64,000 bases of DNA from Mycolicibacterium senegalense (GCF_019645875.1 NZ_CP081000.1:2108001-2172000), one strand, 5' to 3'. Shown: positions 16,357-24,940, numbered from the stretch's first letter. Made by a program: numbers and translations. The notes: generated by a model from the sequence alone, not told the origin.

Positions 16357-18312
16357 TCAGCGCCGGGTGCGGGAGAGCTCGCGCAGCATCGCGTTGTACG
16401 CGTCGAGTTCGTCGTCGTAGCCACGGTCGCTGTGGCGGTCCTCCCGGGCTCCCGCCCGGCGGTCCTGACGTGCCCATTGCGCCACCAGCGCGACCACCAC
16501 GATGACAACCGGAACCTCGCTGGAACCCCATGCGATGGCGCCGCCCAGGTGTTGGTCGTCCGAGATGCTCTGCAGCCACGGAAGATTGACCGACCGGTAG
16601 AAACTCTCGCCCAGTGATGAGGTCATCGTCATGGTGGCGATACCGAAGAAGGCGTGGAAGGGCATCACGGCGAACAGAAGACCGAGCCGCCCCAAGAAGG
16701 GGAGCCGCCGCGGGCCGGGGTCGATCCCGATGATTCCCCAGTAGTAGAGGTAGCCGGTCAGCAGGAAGTGCACCGTCATGAACTCGTGGCCCCAGTGATA
16801 CCGGATCAAGGTGTCGAACAGGGGCGTGAAGTAGACGAGATAGAGCGACCCGACGAACAAGACGAACGCCGTCACCGGATGCGACAGGAATCGCGTCACC
16901 GGTGAATGCACGAACCAGACCAGCCATTCGCGCGGGCCCGGGGACGCGTCTTTAGGGGCGGTGGGGAGCACGCGCAGGGCCAGGGTCGCCGGTGCGCCGA
17001 GGACCAGAAGCACCGGGACGAACATGTTCAGCGCCATGTGTTCACCCATGTGCACGCTGAACATCGCCGATCCGTAGGCGCGCACGCCGGAACTGGTGGT
17101 GATCAGCAGCGCGGCGCACCCCAGGGTCCAGGCGATGGTGCGGCCCACCGGCCAGTGGTCACCGCGCCGTCGCAGTCGTGCCGCGGCGTAGAGATAGCCC
17201 AGTGCGAGCACGATGGCAGCCGTACCGATCAGCGGATCGAACCGCCACACGGTGGCCAAGCTGAGTGGGCTCGGGGGCGCGTCGAGTTGGTAGCCCAGAA
17301 AGACGTCCCACGTCGAGAACTCGTGAAGGGTGAACCGGGGCGGCACACTGTTCGCGGCCAGTGCCAGCGCGGCGGTGACGACGATCATCGCGGCCGCGGA
17401 CACGGTGTTCGCCAGGCGCGAGGGATGTCGGTGCTTGCGCAGAAACACGATGTCGCACAGCCAGGTCAGCGTCACCAGGAGCCCGGCGGACAGCACGGCG
17501 AGCCCGTACGTCGACCGCAGGATCGGCGACCCGCCCAACATCAGCGTCGCCAGCAGGGCTCCGTACACGACGGTGACCGCTCCGCAGGCCACGTGCATCA
17601 TCTGGACCAGGCGGCTGAGGGTGACGTCTGGCAGTGCGGCGGCGACGATCTTGGTGCCCGTCCACACCGCGACGGCGACGGAGAAGACGATGACCGCACT
17701 GGTGGCGATGTCATGGTCCGGGCCTTGGCCGGCATTGCCGGTGACGGGCACGGCGATCACTGCGAGCAGGGTCGGCAGCAGCGCCACACAGTGCCCGATC
17801 CAGCGGAGCGCGAATCGGATGCCGACGGCCAGCACCAGCGCAAAGATCGCGGCTGCACACCACCCGCGCGCGGCCTCCGAGGCCGCGATGGCGCTGCCGA
17901 GGCCGGGGCTGGAGACGAGGCGGCCCACGGGGATTCCGGCGTCGGCCGACGCGGAGACGACGACCATGGCGGCGGCGCAGCAGGCCCAGAGGATCGCGGC
18001 GCGTTCGACCAGTAGGTGCGCTGAGAACGATCCCGCGTCGATGCGCCCGTCTGAACGCGGCCTAGCGGTGGTCACAATCCAGACCAGCGCGCCGGCACAC
18101 ACTGCTCCGGCCAGGGTGGCGGTCCAGTGTCCGAGCAGCCGGGCTGCGCTGGTGGCCGTCCCCGGGTCGGCGATCCCTGCCGCGGCGAGCCGCTGTGCAC
18201 CCAGTTGGACCGCACACAGGAACAGCACCACCGCGCAGGCCGCGACGGAACCGAACAGCACCGAACGAGCCCGCCACACGCTGGTGCCGTCGGGTGTTTG
18301 CACACGCGCCAT
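16357..18312 (-). CDS. CopD-CtaG fusion membrane protein (Rv0102-like)
   Basis: A 651-residue integral membrane protein joining a CopD-type copper-resistance/import domain (about residues 20-330) to a CtaG-type domain (about 380-620), the fold used for copper insertion into cytochrome c oxidase. His/Met motifs typical of CtaG are visible (MFSVHMGEHMALNMFVPV, HEFMTVHFLLTGYLYYW, MPFHAFFG). It parallels M. tuberculosis Rv0102, next to nrp and ctpB. ATG at 18312 (MARVQTPDG) follows GGAAGG about 10 bp upstream. No SigC-like promoter faces it. Instead a perfect inverted repeat lies 54 bp upstream (18366-18384), so it is probably controlled separately. A paralogue is at 46892-48922. Confidence 0.9.
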   Translation of the reverse strand: MARVQTPDGTSVWRARSVLFGSVAACAVVLFLCAVQLGAQRLAAAGIADPGTATSAARLLGHWTATLAGAVCAGALVWIVTTARPRSDGRIDAGSFSAHLLVERAAILWACCAAAMVVVSASADAGIPVGRLVSSPGLGSAIAASEAARGWCAAAIFALVLAVGIRFALRWIGHCVALLPTLLAVIAVPVTGNAGQGPDHDIATSAVIVFSVAVAVWTGTKIVAAALPDVTLSRLVQMMHVACGAVTVVYGALLATLMLGGSPILRSTYGLAVLSAGLLVTLTWLCDIVFLRKHRHPSRLANTVSAAAMIVVTAALALAANSVPPRFTLHEFSTWDVFLGYQLDAPPSPLSLATVWRFDPLIGTAAIVLALGYLYAAARLRRRGDHWPVGRTIAWTLGCAALLITTSSGVRAYGSAMFSVHMGEHMALNMFVPVLLVLGAPATLALRVLPTAPKDASPGPREWLVWFVHSPVTRFLSHPVTAFVLFVGSLYLVYFTPLFDTLIRYHWGHEFMTVHFLLTGYLYYWGIIGIDPGPRRLPFLGRLGLLFAVMPFHAFFGIATMTMTSSLGESFYRSVNLPWLQSISDDQHLGGAIAWGSSEVPVVIVVVALVAQWARQDRRAGAREDRHSDRGYDDELDAYNAMLRELSRTRR

Positions 18313-18365
18313 AGTCGAACCGGCCTTCCGCCGCGGAAACAACGAAACATCGCGGCCAGGCGAGT

Positions 18366-18384
18366 CTACGACAATATGTCGTAG
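18366..18384. promoter_or_regulatory. perfect inverted repeat, candidate operator
   Basis: CTACGACA-ATA-TGTCGTAG is a perfect 8-bp inverted repeat with a 3-bp centre, in the divergent region between copD-ctaG (ATG 18312) and the DUF5134 SigC promoter (18400). It contains TAC...GTA half sites like those bound by BlaI/MecI/CopY-type winged-helix repressors. The regulator is not encoded nearby, so its identity is inference. Confidence 0.6.
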
Positions 18385-18399
18385 TGCTGATGGGCGCGC

Positions 18400-18428
18400 G
18401 GGAACTTTGGCGTAGGCGGCCGCGACCA
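18400..18428 (+). promoter_or_regulatory. predicted SigC promoter upstream of the DUF5134 gene
   Basis: GGGAAC (18400-18405), 17-bp spacer, CGACCA (18423-18428), 45 bp before the ATG at 18474. The first 10 bases of the site resemble the PPE1 promoter closely (GGGAACTTT). Confidence 0.75.
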
Positions 18429-18473
18429 ACAGACGACGACCACAGCCCGACACTCTCGTAGACAGGACCCGGA

Positions 18474-19112
18474 ATGATCGCCGATCTCACGCTCCGGTGG
18501 GTGGTAACGGTGTTGTTCGCTTTGAGTGCGGCCGAGTGCGGGTACGCCTTGGTCCGCTCTCGTGGCCGGTTGAGCCTTGCGGTGAGTCAGGCGCTCCACC
18601 TGACGATGGCGGTCGCGATGCTGGTGATGGCCTGGCCCCGCGGCTCGCACCTACCGACGGTGGCGCCGATGTTGTTCTTCCTGGCCGCGACTGTCTGGTT
18701 CGCTGTCGGTCTGGTGCGGTCCACTACGACGCAAAACCGCCTCGTCGCCGGCTACCACGCCGCCATGATGCTGGCAATGGTGTGGATGTATGCCGTGATG
18801 AACGGCAAGGTGCTTCCAGGCGGCGCGGGCACGATGGCCGCCGGTGGCCACCACATGGCTGCGATGCACCCGGCCGGGCACCACGGTGGCGGGGCGGCGA
18901 TGGTCATGGCACCCCTGCCGGTGCAACCGCCGTGGATTCCCGCGCTCAACTGGCTCTTGACCATCGGTTTCGTGAGCGCCGCCGTGGTGTGGCTGTACCA
19001 GTACTTCTCGTCCCGTCAGCAGCCCGGAACGTCGTCGTTCTCGCATTTCGGCACGTTGTGCCGGGCCATGATGGCGGCCGGCATGGCGATCATGTTCGGC
19101 GTCATGGTGTAG
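18474..19112 (+). CDS. DUF5134 polytopic membrane protein with Met/His-rich loop
   Basis: A 212-residue membrane protein with about six hydrophobic helices (about residues 8-25, 37-55, 60-80, 92-108, 155-178 and 192-212). It fits the actinobacterial DUF5134 family. Between helices 4 and 5 it has a loop rich in His, Met and Gly (AAGGHHMAAMHPAGHHGGG), the composition seen in copper-capturing membrane proteins. The ATG is preceded by AGGACCCGG and by a SigC-like promoter. It converges with the zinc-type anti-sigma-like gene, with 4 bp between stops. Copper uptake or delivery under SigC control is a hypothesis. No enzymatic motif is seen. Confidence 0.8.
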   Translation: MIADLTLRWVVTVLFALSAAECGYALVRSRGRLSLAVSQALHLTMAVAMLVMAWPRGSHLPTVAPMLFFLAATVWFAVGLVRSTTTQNRLVAGYHAAMMLAMVWMYAVMNGKVLPGGAGTMAAGGHHMAAMHPAGHHGGGAAMVMAPLPVQPPWIPALNWLLTIGFVSAAVVWLYQYFSSRQQPGTSSFSHFGTLCRAMMAAGMAIMFGVMV

Positions 19113-19116
19113 CGGT

Positions 19117-19842
19117 TCAGGCAGCGGGGTCGTCGGCCGCGCGGAGATGACGGCGGGTGGGCGTGGCCGCGCCCGGTTCGTCACCGCCCCCGCGTGCCCT
19201 GGGCGAGGGGTCCTGCGGGCGGGATGTGCGGGAGGCCAACACCGAGAGCACCGCGGCCAGCACGACCGGAAGATGGCTCAGGGCCCGAACCGGTGTCACC
19301 TGGGCGGCAAGCGCGTCCGATGCCACATAGAAGGCCAGGAACCCGCAGTAGATCACCAGGACACAGGCCAGGCCCGTGGCGATACGCCGACGGAAAGCCA
19401 TTGCCACAGTTGCCAGTCCGAGTGCGGCCGACCACGCCGTGGACTCGTTCAGCAGATGGGCACCGCTGGCCGAGCCGTGATGCGCGCCAACCATTCCGAA
19501 ATTCATGCCGGCTGCCTGAGCGACCGCCACGACCACCTGGGCCACCCCGATGACGACGATCGCGACGGTCAGCCAATACCGGCTCAGCCACTCGCGGAGC
19601 CGGCCCAGAGCGGTATTCCGGTGCGGAGGCTGCCCGCTCACCGTGCCGATCAGCCCCGTGTTGGCCAGATCGCGAAGGAACTGCGCTTGCGTTGCAGCCT
19701 TGTCGTACCAGGCAGCACAGTCGTGGCAATCGCGCAGGTGCTCGTCGACGCGCGCCGAGGGGACCGGCTCACGCTCCCCGTCGAGGCGCGCCGACAGCGC
19801 CTCTCGAGCCACCACGCAATCCACTCGGCCATTCTCCCGCAT
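19117..19842 (-). CDS. membrane protein with N-terminal zinc anti-sigma (ZAS) motif, Rv0093c-like
   Basis: A 241-residue protein. The cytoplasmic N-terminus (about 1-75) contains REALSARLDGE and the zinc anti-sigma signature H-x3-C-x2-C (HLRDCHDC, about residues 36-43). About six hydrophobic segments follow, starting near residue 88, as in the DUF2275-type membrane proteins. The outer loop has NFGMVGAHHGSASGAHLL. It resembles M. tuberculosis Rv0093c, which lies beside the nrp/ctpA/ctpB region there too. ATG at 19842 has GGAGG 4 bp upstream. It has no adjacent sigma gene other than SigC 6 kb away, so it is a natural candidate anti-sigma factor for SigC. This is inference. Confidence 0.82.
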   Translation of the reverse strand: MRENGRVDCVVAREALSARLDGEREPVPSARVDEHLRDCHDCAAWYDKAATQAQFLRDLANTGLIGTVSGQPPHRNTALGRLREWLSRYWLTVAIVVIGVAQVVVAVAQAAGMNFGMVGAHHGSASGAHLLNESTAWSAALGLATVAMAFRRRIATGLACVLVIYCGFLAFYVASDALAAQVTPVRALSHLPVVLAAVLSVLASRTSRPQDPSPRARGGGDEPGAATPTRRHLRAADDPAA

Positions 19843-19866
19843 TGACCTCCGCGATTGCACATCTGC

Positions 19867-21273
19867 TCACGCCGTCGACGAGTAGGGCAAATTGCTGCTG
19901 GTTCGCGGGTCGACGTGAACGTGCCTGCCCACATACGGGAAGGCCCGTTGCGGGCAGGCCGGCCGGTCGCAGATCCGGCACCCGGCTCCGATGGGCACGG
20001 TCGCTTCGGGGTTGCTCAGATCGATGCCCACCGAGTACACCAGCTTGTCGGCGTGGCTGAGATCGCAGCCGAGCCCGATGGCGAAGCTCTTCGGTGTGCC
20101 CAGGTAACGACTGGGCGGTGACGTGGAGGTTTTCGCGATCCAGAAGTAGTTGCGGCCGTCGGGCATCTGCGCCACCTGGGTCAGGAATTCACCCGGCCGG
20201 GCGAACGCGTGGTGCACCACCCACAGTGGGCAGTTCCCGCCGATGCGGGAGAAGTGAAAAGCGGTGGCGGACTGACGTTTAGAGATGTTTCCCGCGCTGT
20301 CGGTGCGCACGAAGATGAACGGGACGCCACGCGCGTTCGGCCGCTGCAGCGTCGACAGCCGATGGCAGATGGTCTCGAATCCCACCTCGAAGCGGCGTGC
20401 GAGCTGGTCGATGTCGTACCGCAGGTCTTCGGCTGCGGACAGGAACATCCGGTAGGGGAGCAGCAGGGCGCCGGCGAAGTAGTTGGCCAGCCCGATCCGC
20501 GCCACATCCCTTGCCTCTGGGCTCAATTGATCGTCGGTGGCGACGATGCTGCTGATCAGCTCCGAGTGCATCAGCAACGCGATCTGGGTGGCGAGCTGAA
20601 ATGCACGCTGCCCGGGCAGCAGCCACCGTGCGACGTAGAGGGAGCCGGTTTCGGCCAGATATCGACGTTTCACGTTGGGGCCCAGCGCGTCTCCGTCGTC
20701 CACGATCACTGAAATGCCGAACTCGCCGGACAACAGGTCGGTCAGTTGCCGGTCGAGCCCGCCAACCCGCAGCCGGTGCGTCGAGAAGAGGTCCTCGGCG
20801 GCGCGATCGAGCGTGTCGATGTAATTACGGCGGTCGTAGAAGAAGTCGCGGACCTCTTCGAACGGCATGGGTCGTTGGACCCCGGTCTGCGCAGCCAGGT
20901 TGGCTCGGCCGTGCACGGCCTCCAGTTCGGCGGTGGTGTCGTGCAGGCGGCGATGCAGGCTCACCATGGTCTGGCCGATCTCCGGCATGCGAGCGACAAG
21001 TTCTTCGATCTGGGCGGTGGTCGCACCGTCGACCAGGATCTCCCGAAGGTCTGACACCAGCCGTGCGTCGGCATCCGCGGCGAAGTACTGCGTCGGCAGA
21101 TCGAAGCGATCGGACAGGGCCAACAACACCGGGACCGTGATCGGCCGCTGATCGTTCTCCAGCTGATTGACGTAGCTGGTCGACAGTCCCAACGCACGCG
21201 CAAGTGCGACCTGTGTCAGGCCTTTCTCGTCGCGGAGCCGTCGCAGCCGAGCGCCGGCGAATGTCTTGGTCAC
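19867..21273 (-). CDS. prpR: PrpR, iron-sulphur XRE-type regulator of the methylcitrate cycle
   Basis: A 468-residue regulator. An XRE helix-turn-helix (about residues 8-62, LTQVALARALGLSTSYVNQLEN) precedes an ImmA/IrrE-like segment and a C-terminal short-chain-acyl-CoA-sensing domain with a Cys cluster (LGCDLSHADK...GCRICDRPACPQR) that holds a [4Fe-4S] cluster in M. tuberculosis PrpR (Rv1129c). It is divergent from prpD, whose operon it should activate in response to propionyl-CoA. GTG at 21273 begins MTKTFAGARLRRLRDEKGLT, matching the family N-terminus. Much longer upstream reading is open but unsupported. RamB, the glyoxylate regulator, is the nearest alternative, but the prp neighbours favour PrpR. 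Confidence 0.92.
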   Translation of the reverse strand: MTKTFAGARLRRLRDEKGLTQVALARALGLSTSYVNQLENDQRPITVPVLLALSDRFDLPTQYFAADADARLVSDLREILVDGATTAQIEELVARMPEIGQTMVSLHRRLHDTTAELEAVHGRANLAAQTGVQRPMPFEEVRDFFYDRRNYIDTLDRAAEDLFSTHRLRVGGLDRQLTDLLSGEFGISVIVDDGDALGPNVKRRYLAETGSLYVARWLLPGQRAFQLATQIALLMHSELISSIVATDDQLSPEARDVARIGLANYFAGALLLPYRMFLSAAEDLRYDIDQLARRFEVGFETICHRLSTLQRPNARGVPFIFVRTDSAGNISKRQSATAFHFSRIGGNCPLWVVHHAFARPGEFLTQVAQMPDGRNYFWIAKTSTSPPSRYLGTPKSFAIGLGCDLSHADKLVYSVGIDLSNPEATVPIGAGCRICDRPACPQRAFPYVGRHVHVDPRTSSNLPYSSTA

Positions 21274-21299
21274 CGATGACGAGGTTACCGCGACCAGCT

Positions 21300-21317
21300 T
21301 TCGCAGGATTCGCAAAA
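21300..21317. promoter_or_regulatory. candidate PrpR binding site
   Basis: Two direct TTCGCA repeats spaced 9 bp apart (21300-21305 and 21309-21314) followed by AAA, resembling the TTTGCAAA/TTCGCAAA sites used by PrpR and RamB proteins. It lies in the prpR-prpD intergenic region about 65 bp upstream of the predicted prpD -10 box. Confidence 0.45.
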
Positions 21318-21380
21318 TCGGCCGACCAAGGCCACAAAAATACGCATTTACCGGGTATTTCCCCGGTCGCTCAAGCTGCG

Positions 21381-21386
21381 TACCGT
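21381..21386 (+). promoter_or_regulatory. -10 box for leaderless prpDBC mRNA
   Basis: TACCGT ends 7 nt before the prpD ATG at 21394, the geometry of a leaderless mycobacterial transcript. A 6-bp inverted repeat ACCGGG...CCCGGT (21350-21367) lies over the -35 area and could be an additional regulatory site. Confidence 0.5.
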
Positions 21387-21393
21387 GCGGATC

Positions 21394-22899
21394 ATGCGTG
21401 AACATGACGTCAGAACCCGGCGCAGTGCCGAAGCCTTTCCGCGCGAAGAACACCTGGCATGGAAGATCGCCGAGGTTGCCGCCGACCCGGTGGCCGTACC
21501 GCCCGAAACCGAGGCGATGGTGGTCAACCGCATCATCGACAACGCCGCGGTGTCGGCGGCCGCGGTGATCCGGCGCCCGGTGACGGTGGCCCGCGCGCAG
21601 GCGCTCGCGCACAAGACACCGCGGGGCGCCTCCGTGTTCGGAGTCCAGGGCACGGTCTCACCCGAATGGGCCGCGTGGGCCAACGGCGTCGCTGTTCGCG
21701 AACTTGATTTCCACGACACGTTCCTGGCCGCGGAGTACTCGCACCCCGGGGACAACATCCCCGCACTCGTCGCCGTCGCCCAGCAGGTCGGCGTCAACGG
21801 CGCCGACCTGATCCGCGGCATCGCCACCGCCTACGAAGTGCAGGTCGATCTGGTGAAGGGAATCTGCCTGCACCAGCACAAGATTGACCATGTGGCCCAT
21901 CTGGGCCCGTCCGTCGCCGCGGGTCTGGGCACCATGTTGCGGCTGAACCCCGAGACCATCTACGCCGCAATCGGTCAGGCGCTGCACCTGACCACCGCCA
22001 CCCGCCAGTCGCGGAAGGGCCTCATCTCCAGCTGGAAAGCGTTCGCGCCGGCCTGGGCAGGCAAGGTCGCGATCGAGGCCGTCGACCGCGCCATGCGGGG
22101 CGAAGGTTCGCCCGCCCCGATCTGGGAAGGCGAGGACGGCGTGATCGCTTGGATGCTCGCGGGCCCCGAACACACCTACCGGGTCCCGCTGCCGGCTCCG
22201 GGCGAGCCCAAGCGCGCCATTCTCGACACCTACACCAAGGAGCATTCGGCGGAGTACCAGAGCCAGGCGCCGATCGACCTGGCCCGCCGGATGCGTGAGC
22301 GGATCGGTGACCTGGATCAGATCGCCACCATCGTGCTGCACACCAGCCATCACACACACGTGGTGATCGGGACCGGCTCGGGCGATCCGCAGAAGTTCGA
22401 TCCCGATGCGTCGCGTGAGACCCTCGACCACTCGGTGATGTACATCTTCGCCGTCGCACTGCAGGACGGCACCTGGCATCACGAGCGTTCCTACGCTCCC
22501 CAGCGGGCGCACCGGCCCGACACCATCGAGCTCTGGCGCAAGATCTCCACGGTCGAGGACCCGGAGTGGACCCGGCGCTATCACTCGGCCGACCCGAACC
22601 AGAAGGCGTTCGGCGCCAAGGCCGTCATCACCCTCAAGAGCGGCGAGACCATTGTCGACGAACTCGCCGTCGCCGATGCCCACCCACTCGGGGCGCGGCC
22701 ATTCGAACGCGAACAGTACGTCGCGAAGTTCGCCGAGCTGGCCGACGGTGTCGTCGAAACCGAAGAGCAACAGCGCTTCCTGGCTGCCGTCGAGAACGTC
22801 TCGTCCACGAAGGCAGGTGGACTCGACGCCCTCAATGTGCGGGTCGATCCGCGGGTGTTGGAGAAGGCGCCGACGGTTCCCCCGGGGATTTTCAAATGA
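21394..22899 (+). CDS. prpD: 2-methylcitrate dehydratase PrpD
   Basis: A 501-residue MmgE/PrpD-family protein that dehydrates 2-methylcitrate in the methylcitrate cycle, which removes propionyl-CoA derived from odd-chain fatty acids and cholesterol. Recognisable blocks are [30 protein letters not shown] substrate-site segments, [21 protein letters not shown] and [19 protein letters not shown] use ATG at 21394 because a -10 box sits 7 nt before it. GTG 21385 and ATG 21403 are alternatives. The stop overlaps the prpB start (ATGA). Activated by PrpR, inferred from the divergent arrangement. Confidence 0.95.
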   Translation: MREHDVRTRRSAEAFPREEHLAWKIAEVAADPVAVPPETEAMVVNRIIDNAAVSAAAVIRRPVTVARAQALAHKTPRGASVFGVQGTVSPEWAAWANGVAVRELDFHDTFLAAEYSHPGDNIPALVAVAQQVGVNGADLIRGIATAYEVQVDLVKGICLHQHKIDHVAHLGPSVAAGLGTMLRLNPETIYAAIGQALHLTTATRQSRKGLISSWKAFAPAWAGKVAIEAVDRAMRGEGSPAPIWEGEDGVIAWMLAGPEHTYRVPLPAPGEPKRAILDTYTKEHSAEYQSQAPIDLARRMRERIGDLDQIATIVLHTSHHTHVVIGTGSGDPQKFDPDASRETLDHSVMYIFAVALQDGTWHHERSYAPQRAHRPDTIELWRKISTVEDPEWTRRYHSADPNQKAFGAKAVITLKSGETIVDELAVADAHPLGARPFEREQYVAKFAELADGVVETEEQQRFLAAVENVSSTKAGGLDALNVRVDPRVLEKAPTVPPGIFK

Positions 22900-23813
22900 G
22901 CGGGTTGCTCGGCTCCGCCGTACCGGCCTCGGAGAAGCGCCGAAATCTCCGGCGTGGTCTGCAATCCGGCCGGCTCCTGCGCTTTCCTGGCGCGTTCTCC
23001 CCACTGGTGGCCAAGCTCGTTGCCGAGGCAGGCTTCGACGGCGTGTACGTCTCGGGCGCAGTGCTGTCGGCCGACCTGGGGCTGCCCGATATCGGGTTGA
23101 CGACCCTGACAGAAGTGACGGGCCGCGGCGCCCAGATCGCCTCGGCCACCGATCTTCCGACTCTCATCGACGCCGACACCGGATTCGGTGAGCCGATGAG
23201 CGCAGCCCGCACCGTGACAGTGCTCGAAGACGCGGGCCTGGCCGGGCTCCACCTGGAAGACCAGGTGAACCCGAAGCGGTGCGGACACCTCGACGGAAAG
23301 GCGGTGGTTCAGACCCGCGAGATGGTCAAGCGGCTGCGCGCCGCCGTCTCGGCGCGCCGTGATCCCGACTTCATCATCTGTGCCCGCACCGATGCCGCGG
23401 GGATCGAGGGGATCCCCGCGGCGATCGACCGGGCCAAGGCATACGCCGACGCCGGTGCCGATCTGATCTTCACCGAGGCTCTGCGTACCCCAGCGGAATT
23501 CGAACGATTCCGGGAAGCAATCGACGTGCCGCTGCTGGCCAACATGACCGAATTCGGAAAGTCCGAACTGCTGACAACGCAGCAGTTGTCCGAGATCGGC
23601 TACAACATGGTGATCTACCCGGTGACCACGCTGCGCCTGGCCATGCACGCTGTAGAGAACGGCCTACGCGAAATCGGCATGGCAGGAACGCAATCCGGCC
23701 TGCTAGGCCGGATGCAGCACCGCAGCCGGCTGTATGAGCTGCTGCGTTACCGCGACTACAACCAGTTCGACTCGGATATCTACAATTTCGCGCTGCGAGG
23801 GGTGAAACGATGA
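22896..23813 (+). CDS. prpB: methylisocitrate lyase PrpB
   Basis: A 305-residue isocitrate-lyase/PEP-mutase superfamily enzyme that cleaves 2-methylisocitrate to pyruvate and succinate. Signature residues are visible: the DADTGFGEP metal/substrate segment and the catalytic-loop motif KRCGH (KKCGH in enteric PrpB). ATG at 22896 overlaps the prpD stop by 4 bp, and the stop overlaps prpC by 4 bp, so the three genes are translationally coupled. M. tuberculosis lacks a dedicated PrpB and uses Icl1 for this step. A dedicated enzyme is typical of fast-growing mycobacteria. Confidence 0.95.
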   Translation: MSGLLGSAVPASEKRRNLRRGLQSGRLLRFPGAFSPLVAKLVAEAGFDGVYVSGAVLSADLGLPDIGLTTLTEVTGRGAQIASATDLPTLIDADTGFGEPMSAARTVTVLEDAGLAGLHLEDQVNPKRCGHLDGKAVVQTREMVKRLRAAVSARRDPDFIICARTDAAGIEGIPAAIDRAKAYADAGADLIFTEALRTPAEFERFREAIDVPLLANMTEFGKSELLTTQQLSEIGYNMVIYPVTTLRLAMHAVENGLREIGMAGTQSGLLGRMQHRSRLYELLRYRDYNQFDSDIYNFALRGVKR

Positions 23814-24940
23814 CCACCGCGAACGACACAGTCAAGCCGAGTATCCACAAGGGGCTGGCCGGCGTGGTGGTCGACACCACCGCCATCTCGAAGGTGGTCC
23901 CGGAAACCAACTCGCTGACGTACCGGGGTTATGCGGTGCAGGATCTGGCCGCGCACTGCAGCTTCGAGCAGGTCGCCTACCTGCTGTGGCACGGGGAGCT
24001 CCCCACAGATCAGCAACTGGCGCTGTTCTCCCAACGCGAACGGGCGTCCCGGCGCATCGACCGCTCGATGCAGTCGCTGCTGGCCAAGATCCCCGACAAT
24101 TGCCATCCGATGGATGTGGTCAGGACTGCGATCAGCTATCTGGGCGCCGAAGATCCAGAGGAGGACGACAGCAGGCCCTCGGCCAACTTCGCCAAGTCGT
24201 TGCGGATGTTTGCGGTGTTGCCGACGATTGTCGCCGCCGATATGCGCCGGCGGCGGGGGCTGGAACCGGTTGCCCCGCACAGCCATCTGGGCTATTCGGA
24301 GAACTTTCTCAACATGTGCTTTGCCGAGGTGCCGGATCCGGTGGTCGTCAAGGCTTTCGAGCAGTCGATGATCCTCTATGCCGAGCACAGCTTCAACGCG
24401 TCTACCTTCGCGGCGCGCGTGGTGACCTCCACGCAGTCCGATATCTACAGCGCTGTCACGGCGGCCATCGGCGCTTTGAAGGGGTCGCTCCATGGCGGCG
24501 CCAATGAGGCAGTGATGCGTGACATGCTCGAGATCGGCTCTGCTGACCGGGCGGCGCAATGGCTGCACGGCAAGCTGTCGCGCAAGGACAAGGTGATGGG
24601 CTTCGGACACCGGGTCTACAAGAACGGCGACTCTCGGGTGCCGACCATGAAGGCTGCCCTGCAACAGGTCGCGGCGGTGCGCGATGGGAAGCGGTGGCTG
24701 GATATCTACAACGTTCTGGAAGGCGCGATGTTCGCGGCCACCACGATCAAGCCGAACCTCGACTTCCCCACTGGGCCGGCGTACTACCTGATGGGCTTCG
24801 ACATCCCCAGCTTCACCTCGCTTTTTGTGATGAGCAGGATCACCGGGTGGACTGCCCACATCATGGAACAGGCAGCATCGAACGCGCTGATCCGGCCGCT
24901 CAGTGACTACAGCGGGCAGCCGCAGCGGGCGCTCTCGTGA
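23810..24940 (+). CDS. prpC: 2-methylcitrate synthase PrpC
   Basis: A 376-residue citrate-synthase-family enzyme condensing propionyl-CoA with oxaloacetate. Active-site motifs are HGGANEAV (catalytic His), GFGHRVYKNGDSR and PTGPAYYLMGFD. Length and motif spacing fit the short (type I/methylcitrate) synthases. It ends the prpDBC operon, coupled to prpB by an ATGA overlap. It may retain some citrate synthase activity, as in other actinobacteria. Confidence 0.95.
   Translation: MTTANDTVKPSIHKGLAGVVVDTTAISKVVPETNSLTYRGYAVQDLAAHCSFEQVAYLLWHGELPTDQQLALFSQRERASRRIDRSMQSLLAKIPDNCHPMDVVRTAISYLGAEDPEEDDSRPSANFAKSLRMFAVLPTIVAADMRRRRGLEPVAPHSHLGYSENFLNMCFAEVPDPVVVKAFEQSMILYAEHSFNASTFAARVVTSTQSDIYSAVTAAIGALKGSLHGGANEAVMRDMLEIGSADRAAQWLHGKLSRKDKVMGFGHRVYKNGDSRVPTMKAALQQVAAVRDGKRWLDIYNVLEGAMFAATTIKPNLDFPTGPAYYLMGFDIPSFTSLFVMSRITGWTAHIMEQAASNALIRPLSDYSGQPQRALS

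Noticed and set aside
18312..18340. TAGTCG (minus-strand CGACTA) just before the CopD-CtaG gene as a seventh SigC promoter
   Set aside because: No GGGAAC lies 17 bp upstream on the minus strand (the bases read GTTTCC), and the hexamer overlaps the start codon.
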